This document shows, one piece after another, positions 10,314 through 13,275 of a DNA stretch of 13,275 nucleotides. Below the pieces are notes generated by a model that saw only the letters and a list, made by a program, of their open reading frames with translations, had not been told where the DNA came from and did no database searches. A program made the position numbers and the translations under genes. The DNA lies in contig CAZCGA010000159.1 of the NCBI GenBank assembly GCA_964498075.1, positions 1 through 13,275 on the forward strand, given 5' to 3'. The DNA comes from CAZCGA01 sp964498075. Its GTDB lineage: Bacteria > Desulfobacterota > Binatia > HRBIN30. Position 1 is the first letter of the stretch; every line of letters begins with the position of its first letter.

Positions 10314-13275
10314 AGCTGTAGCTCCTTCGCCAGCTGCGCCGCGTGCCCCATGGCGCCCATCTCGATGTACAGCCGCTGCGCTTCGCGCAGCTCGCGGGCG
10401 CGCGCTGCCTCGTCGCCGAGGACCTGCGCCAGCTCGGCTCGGACTTCATGCGCCACGGGCCGGTGCATCTCAAAGCCTCCGTCATCCACGATGGCGACGG
10501 CGCGCTGGAGCTCTGCCTCGATGACTTCGCGCGCGACGGCGCCGCGCAGGCGCAGCAACGCCCGCGCGCGGAGGAGTCGCCCCAACGCCTCATGGCCAGA
10601 CGCCACCAGCCCCTCTGTTCGGCGGAGGAGTTCGTCCGTGGCCCGCAGCGCGTCTTCGTTCTGCCCGAGCCCGAGGAAGAGGCGGGCGCGCCACAGCCAT
10701 GCGGGGAGCATATCGAAGCCGCTTCGCTCGGCGAGCGCCTGCAACTCAGCATCGACGGCGCGCGCCGCCTCCCAGTCGGAGTTTGCGACATGCGCGCATA
10801 CCAGGCTCATGAGCGTGGTCACTCGCTGGAAGGTGTTCGTCGTGCGCTCTGCCATCTCGACCGCGCGCAACCCGCCTTGCACGGCGGCTGGACCGTCGCC
10901 TCTCGACGCGGCCAAGGTCACGGCGGCCTGCCACAACATCCCATCCATCAGAGGGTCGTCGACCTGGGCCAGCAGCGTCCGCCCCTTGGACCTGGCCTCC
11001 TCTGCCTCGCCCAGCCGACCGAGCGCGGCCAGCATGTGCGCCTTGAAGCAATGCAGCGCGATGAGTGTCGAGAACCCCTGGAGCTCGGCGCCGAAGCGCG
11101 GATCGCCGCCGGTGGCATCGATCACGCCATCCAGCCGTGCCAGCCCTTCTCGCACGGCAGTCATCGGACCGAAATGACTGCCGACCACGTGATAACCCGC
11201 CACGACCTTCATGGCCATGTCGCCGGAGCGCTCGGCCACCGCCACCGCCTCACGGAGGAGGTTGAGGCGCGCTTGCTCTCGGTCGCCGCGCACACCCTGA
11301 GAGAATGCTCGCCCAAGAAGAAGCAGCACCTCGGCGCGTGCGTTGGCGCAGCGCCGGGCGAAATCGAGCCCTTCGCCGAAGAGCTCCTCGGTCTCGGCCT
11401 CGGGAAGGCCCATGCGTGCCCCCGTCCACACGATCCGCGCCGCCGCCGTAGCGCGCAGCTCGATGATTTCGGACCTCTCGGGCAGCGGACGCAGCAACTC
11501 CCGCACCCGCCGCCAGCGCTGTAGCCCATCGGCGGCGTCGCGCAGCCCGACGAACTCGGCCGCGCGCGCATGCCAGCGCGCCGCCTCCAGCGCCTCACCG
11601 GCGCCTTCCCAATGATGCGCGATCAACGCCGCCTGCTCGTCGAGCTTGTCGGGATGCTGCGCCGGAATCGCGCGCGCCAGCGCGGCGTGGATGCGGGCCC
11701 GCCGCTCGCGCAGCTGCGAGGCGTACGCGACTTCCTGGGTGAGCGGATGCTTGAAGGTGTACTCAGCCTCGGGGTACAGCGCGGTCTCGTATATGAACTC
11801 GCCGGCAACGAGGGCCTGCAGCGACTCGGGTAGGGACACGGCATGCCGTATCCCTACCTCTTGCATCACTTGCTCCAACACGGATTGGCTGAATTCGCGC
11901 CCGATCACCGATGCGCTCTGCAGCACCGCCTTGTCGCGCTCGCTCAGGCGGTCGATGCGGGCGGCGAGGACCGACTGGACGGTCACGGGAAGATCGGTAG
12001 CCTCGGACGTGCGCTGCAACTGGTAGGTGCCCCGTGTGCCGTGCAGCAAGCCGGTTTCGATCAGCGACTGGACGATCTCTTCGGCGAAAAATGGATTGCC
12101 GGCCGTGCGCGCGTGCAGGCGGCCGACCAGGTCGCCCAACGACGGATCGGTGCCGAGCTGGTCGGCGAACATTTCGACGAAGGCGCGGGTGTCGAGCGGC
12201 GCCAGCGCCAGTTGCTGGTAGTATGAGCGCCGCATCCACTCGGCGTGGTACTCGGGGCGAAAGTTCAGCACCATCAGCGTGCGGCTGCCGTCGACGGCGT
12301 CGACGAGGTTCTCGACGAAGGTTTCGGTGAGCGGATCGATCCAGTGCAGGTCTTCGAAGAGGATCACCGCTGGCTCGCGCTGACCGCGGGCGATCGTCAG
12401 CCGCTTGAGCGTGGCGAGGAGCTGGCGCTGGCGTTCGGGTCCGGGGGCCACAGCGACGGGACGCTCTGGATCCGGCACGCCGAGGAAGTCGTAAAGCAGT
12501 GGCAACGCCGACAGCAGGGCTTCGTCGAGACGCACGACGGACCCCGCGATCTTCTGGCGCGCTGTGCGATCATCGTCGTGCTCGCCGATGCCGAAGGTGG
12601 CGCGATAGAACTGCAGTACGGGGAGCAACGGCACCGCCTTGCCGTGCGCGACCCCGCCGGAGGCGCGCACGATGATGCCGCGGGCGCGGCACGTCTGCAC
12701 GAATTCATCGCACAGCCGGCTCTTGCCGGCGCCCGCCTCGGCGACGATGCCGACGACCCGCCCCTGCGCGGCGATCGCCCGTTGCAGGGCCTCCTCGAGC
12801 GCCGCCATCTCGGCATGGCGGCCGACGAATTTCGAGAAGCCGCGGGCCCGCGACAGGTCGAGCCGGGTCCGCAGCAACCCGGTGCTCTCCAGCTCGTAGA
12901 TGTGCAGCGGTGCGCTGGCGCCCTTGATGTGCGACGGGCCGAGGTCGCGCAGCTGAAAGTAGCCGGCGACCAGCTTGGCCGTATGCTCGGTGAGATAGAT
13001 GCTGCGCGGTTCGGCGAGCTGCTCCATGCGCGCCGCCAGGCCGACGGTGTGTCCCTGCGCGGTGTAGTCCATGCGCAGATCGTCGCCGATGTGACCGACC
13101 ACGACCTCGCCCGAGTTCAGCCCGATGCGTGCGGAGAAGTTCAATCCTTCCTGCACGCGCAGCTCGTCGGCGTAGCGGCGGATAGCGTCGCGCAGGTGGA
13201 GTGCGGCCCAGCACGCCCGCTGCGCGTGGTCCTCGTGCGCGATCGGCGCGCCGAACAGCGCCATGATGCCGTCGC
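10310..13275 (-). CDS. Nucleotidyl cyclase / AAA+ (STAND) ATPase / TPR signalling protein (5' end cut by window)
   Basis: The frame is open to the right edge, entering at DGIMALFGAP inside the cyclase domain, so the N terminus is off-window. Counting from ATG 13264 (internal): cyclase remainder 1-125, STAND-type ATPase about 146-500, winged-helix segment with SERDKAVLQSASVIGREF, then TPR array to the end at residue 984 (LYIEMGAMGHAAQLAKELQL). Cyclase: Asp66 (MDYTAQG) is present, but the usual transition-state Asn is Gly75 (GHTVGLAARM), while Arg79 is kept. Walker A is AEAGAGKS (175-182), with Ala in the first Gly position; Walker B is VILFED (300-305). The domain order fits large signal-responsive ATPases that couple TPR sensing to a cyclase. 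It is the best preserved paralogue in the window and overlaps the zinc-ribbon mini-ORF by four bases. Confidence 0.88.
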   Translation of the reverse strand, partial: DGIMALFGAPIAHEDHAQRACWAALHLRDAIRRYADELRVQEGLNFSARIGLNSGEVVVGHIGDDLRMDYTAQGHTVGLAARMEQLAEPRSIYLTEHTAKLVAGYFQLRDLGPSHIKGASAPLHIYELESTGLLRTRLDLSRARGFSKFVGRHAEMAALEEALQRAIAAQGRVVGIVAEAGAGKSRLCDEFVQTCRARGIIVRASGGVAHGKAVPLLPVLQFYRATFGIGEHDDDRTARQKIAGSVVRLDEALLSALPLLYDFLGVPDPERPVAVAPGPERQRQLLATLKRLTIARGQREPAVILFEDLHWIDPLTETFVENLVDAVDGSRTLMVLNFRPEYHAEWMRRSYYQQLALAPLDTRAFVEMFADQLGTDPSLGDLVGRLHARTAGNPFFAEEIVQSLIETGLLHGTRGTYQLQRTSEATDLPVTVQSVLAARIDRLSERDKAVLQSASVIGREFSQSVLEQVMQEVGIRHAVSLPESLQALVAGEFIYETALYPEAEYTFKHPLTQEVAYASQLRERRARIHAALARAIPAQHPDKLDEQAALIAHHWEGAGEALEAARWHARAAEFVGLRDAADGLQRWRRVRELLRPLPERSEIIELRATAAARIVWTGARMGLPEAETEELFGEGLDFARRCANARAEVLLLLGRAFSQGVRGDREQARLNLLREAVAVAERSGDMAMKVVAGYHVVGSHFGPMTAVREGLARLDGVIDATGGDPRFGAELQGFSTLIALHCFKAHMLAALGRLGEAEEARSKGRTLLAQVDDPLMDGMLWQAAVTLAASRGDGPAAVQGGLRAVEMAERTTNTFQRVTTLMSLVCAHVANSDWEAARAVDAELQALAERSGFDMLPAWLWRARLFLGLGQNEDALRATDELLRRTEGLVASGHEALGRLLRARALLRLRGAVAREVIEAELQRAVAIVDDGGFEMHRPVAHEVRAELAQVLGDEAARARELREAQRLYIEMGAMGHAAQLAKELQL

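Noticed and set aside
10343..11524. Long + strand ORF (393 aa) opposite the large cyclase/ATPase gene
   Set aside because: Long antisense ORFs are common at this GC content; the - strand protein has clear domains throughout.
1..13275. CRISPR array, tRNA, rRNA, transposase or phage genes
   Set aside because: No regularly spaced direct repeats, no cloverleaf or rRNA-like stretches, and no integrase or transposase motifs were seen on either strand.

Overview
The window is high-GC bacterial DNA of about 13.3 kb. It appears to come from an uncultured or environmental lineage; the cyclase/ATPase/TPR paralogues and the dispersed palindromes inside genes recall Binatota, Rokubacteria or other Desulfobacterota-like genomes, but this is a weak inference with no marker gene to settle it. 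Only the first gene, the 3' part of hflC, is on the + strand. Every other recognisable gene is on the - strand.

Layout from left to right. (1) 3-761: hflC, cut by the left edge, convergent with a small unknown gene (800-1150). (2) 1194-1520: a single-RRM RNA-binding protein ending in a perfect 34-bp palindrome, with a leader region and two hairpins to its right. (3) 1889-2830: a GST-family protein with an extra C-terminal domain. (4) 3010-6976: a large zinc-ribbon / class III nucleotidyl cyclase / AAA+ ATPase / TPR / NTF2-like signalling gene, now split into two ORFs by an internal loss at 5213-5231 and frameshifted near its end. (5) 7028-7838: a nucleotidyltransferase with a small helical partner, a candidate two-gene cassette. 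(6) 7863-10313: a graveyard of related genes. It holds a 53-codon cyclase-domain remnant, an inverted-repeat element, a TPR tail broken by a frameshift, a chimeric ORF joining a BrnT toxin start to an ATPase fragment, and a 55-codon double zinc ribbon. (7) 10310 to the right edge: the best preserved cyclase/ATPase/TPR protein, entering the window inside its cyclase domain.

The main theme is a head-to-tail family of at least three cyclase/STAND-type ATPase/TPR paralogues in different states of decay. Family knowledge suggests such proteins sense a signal through the TPR part, switch through the ATPase and may make a cyclic nucleotide, but no ligand or target can be read from the sequence. The copies have been remodelled by deletions, a toxin-gene insertion and several palindromic repeats, three of which are read through in frame as protein. 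The nucleotidyltransferase pair is the best candidate for an undescribed functional module. The cyclase array is the most unusual large-scale structure. No tRNA, rRNA, CRISPR array or transposase was found.
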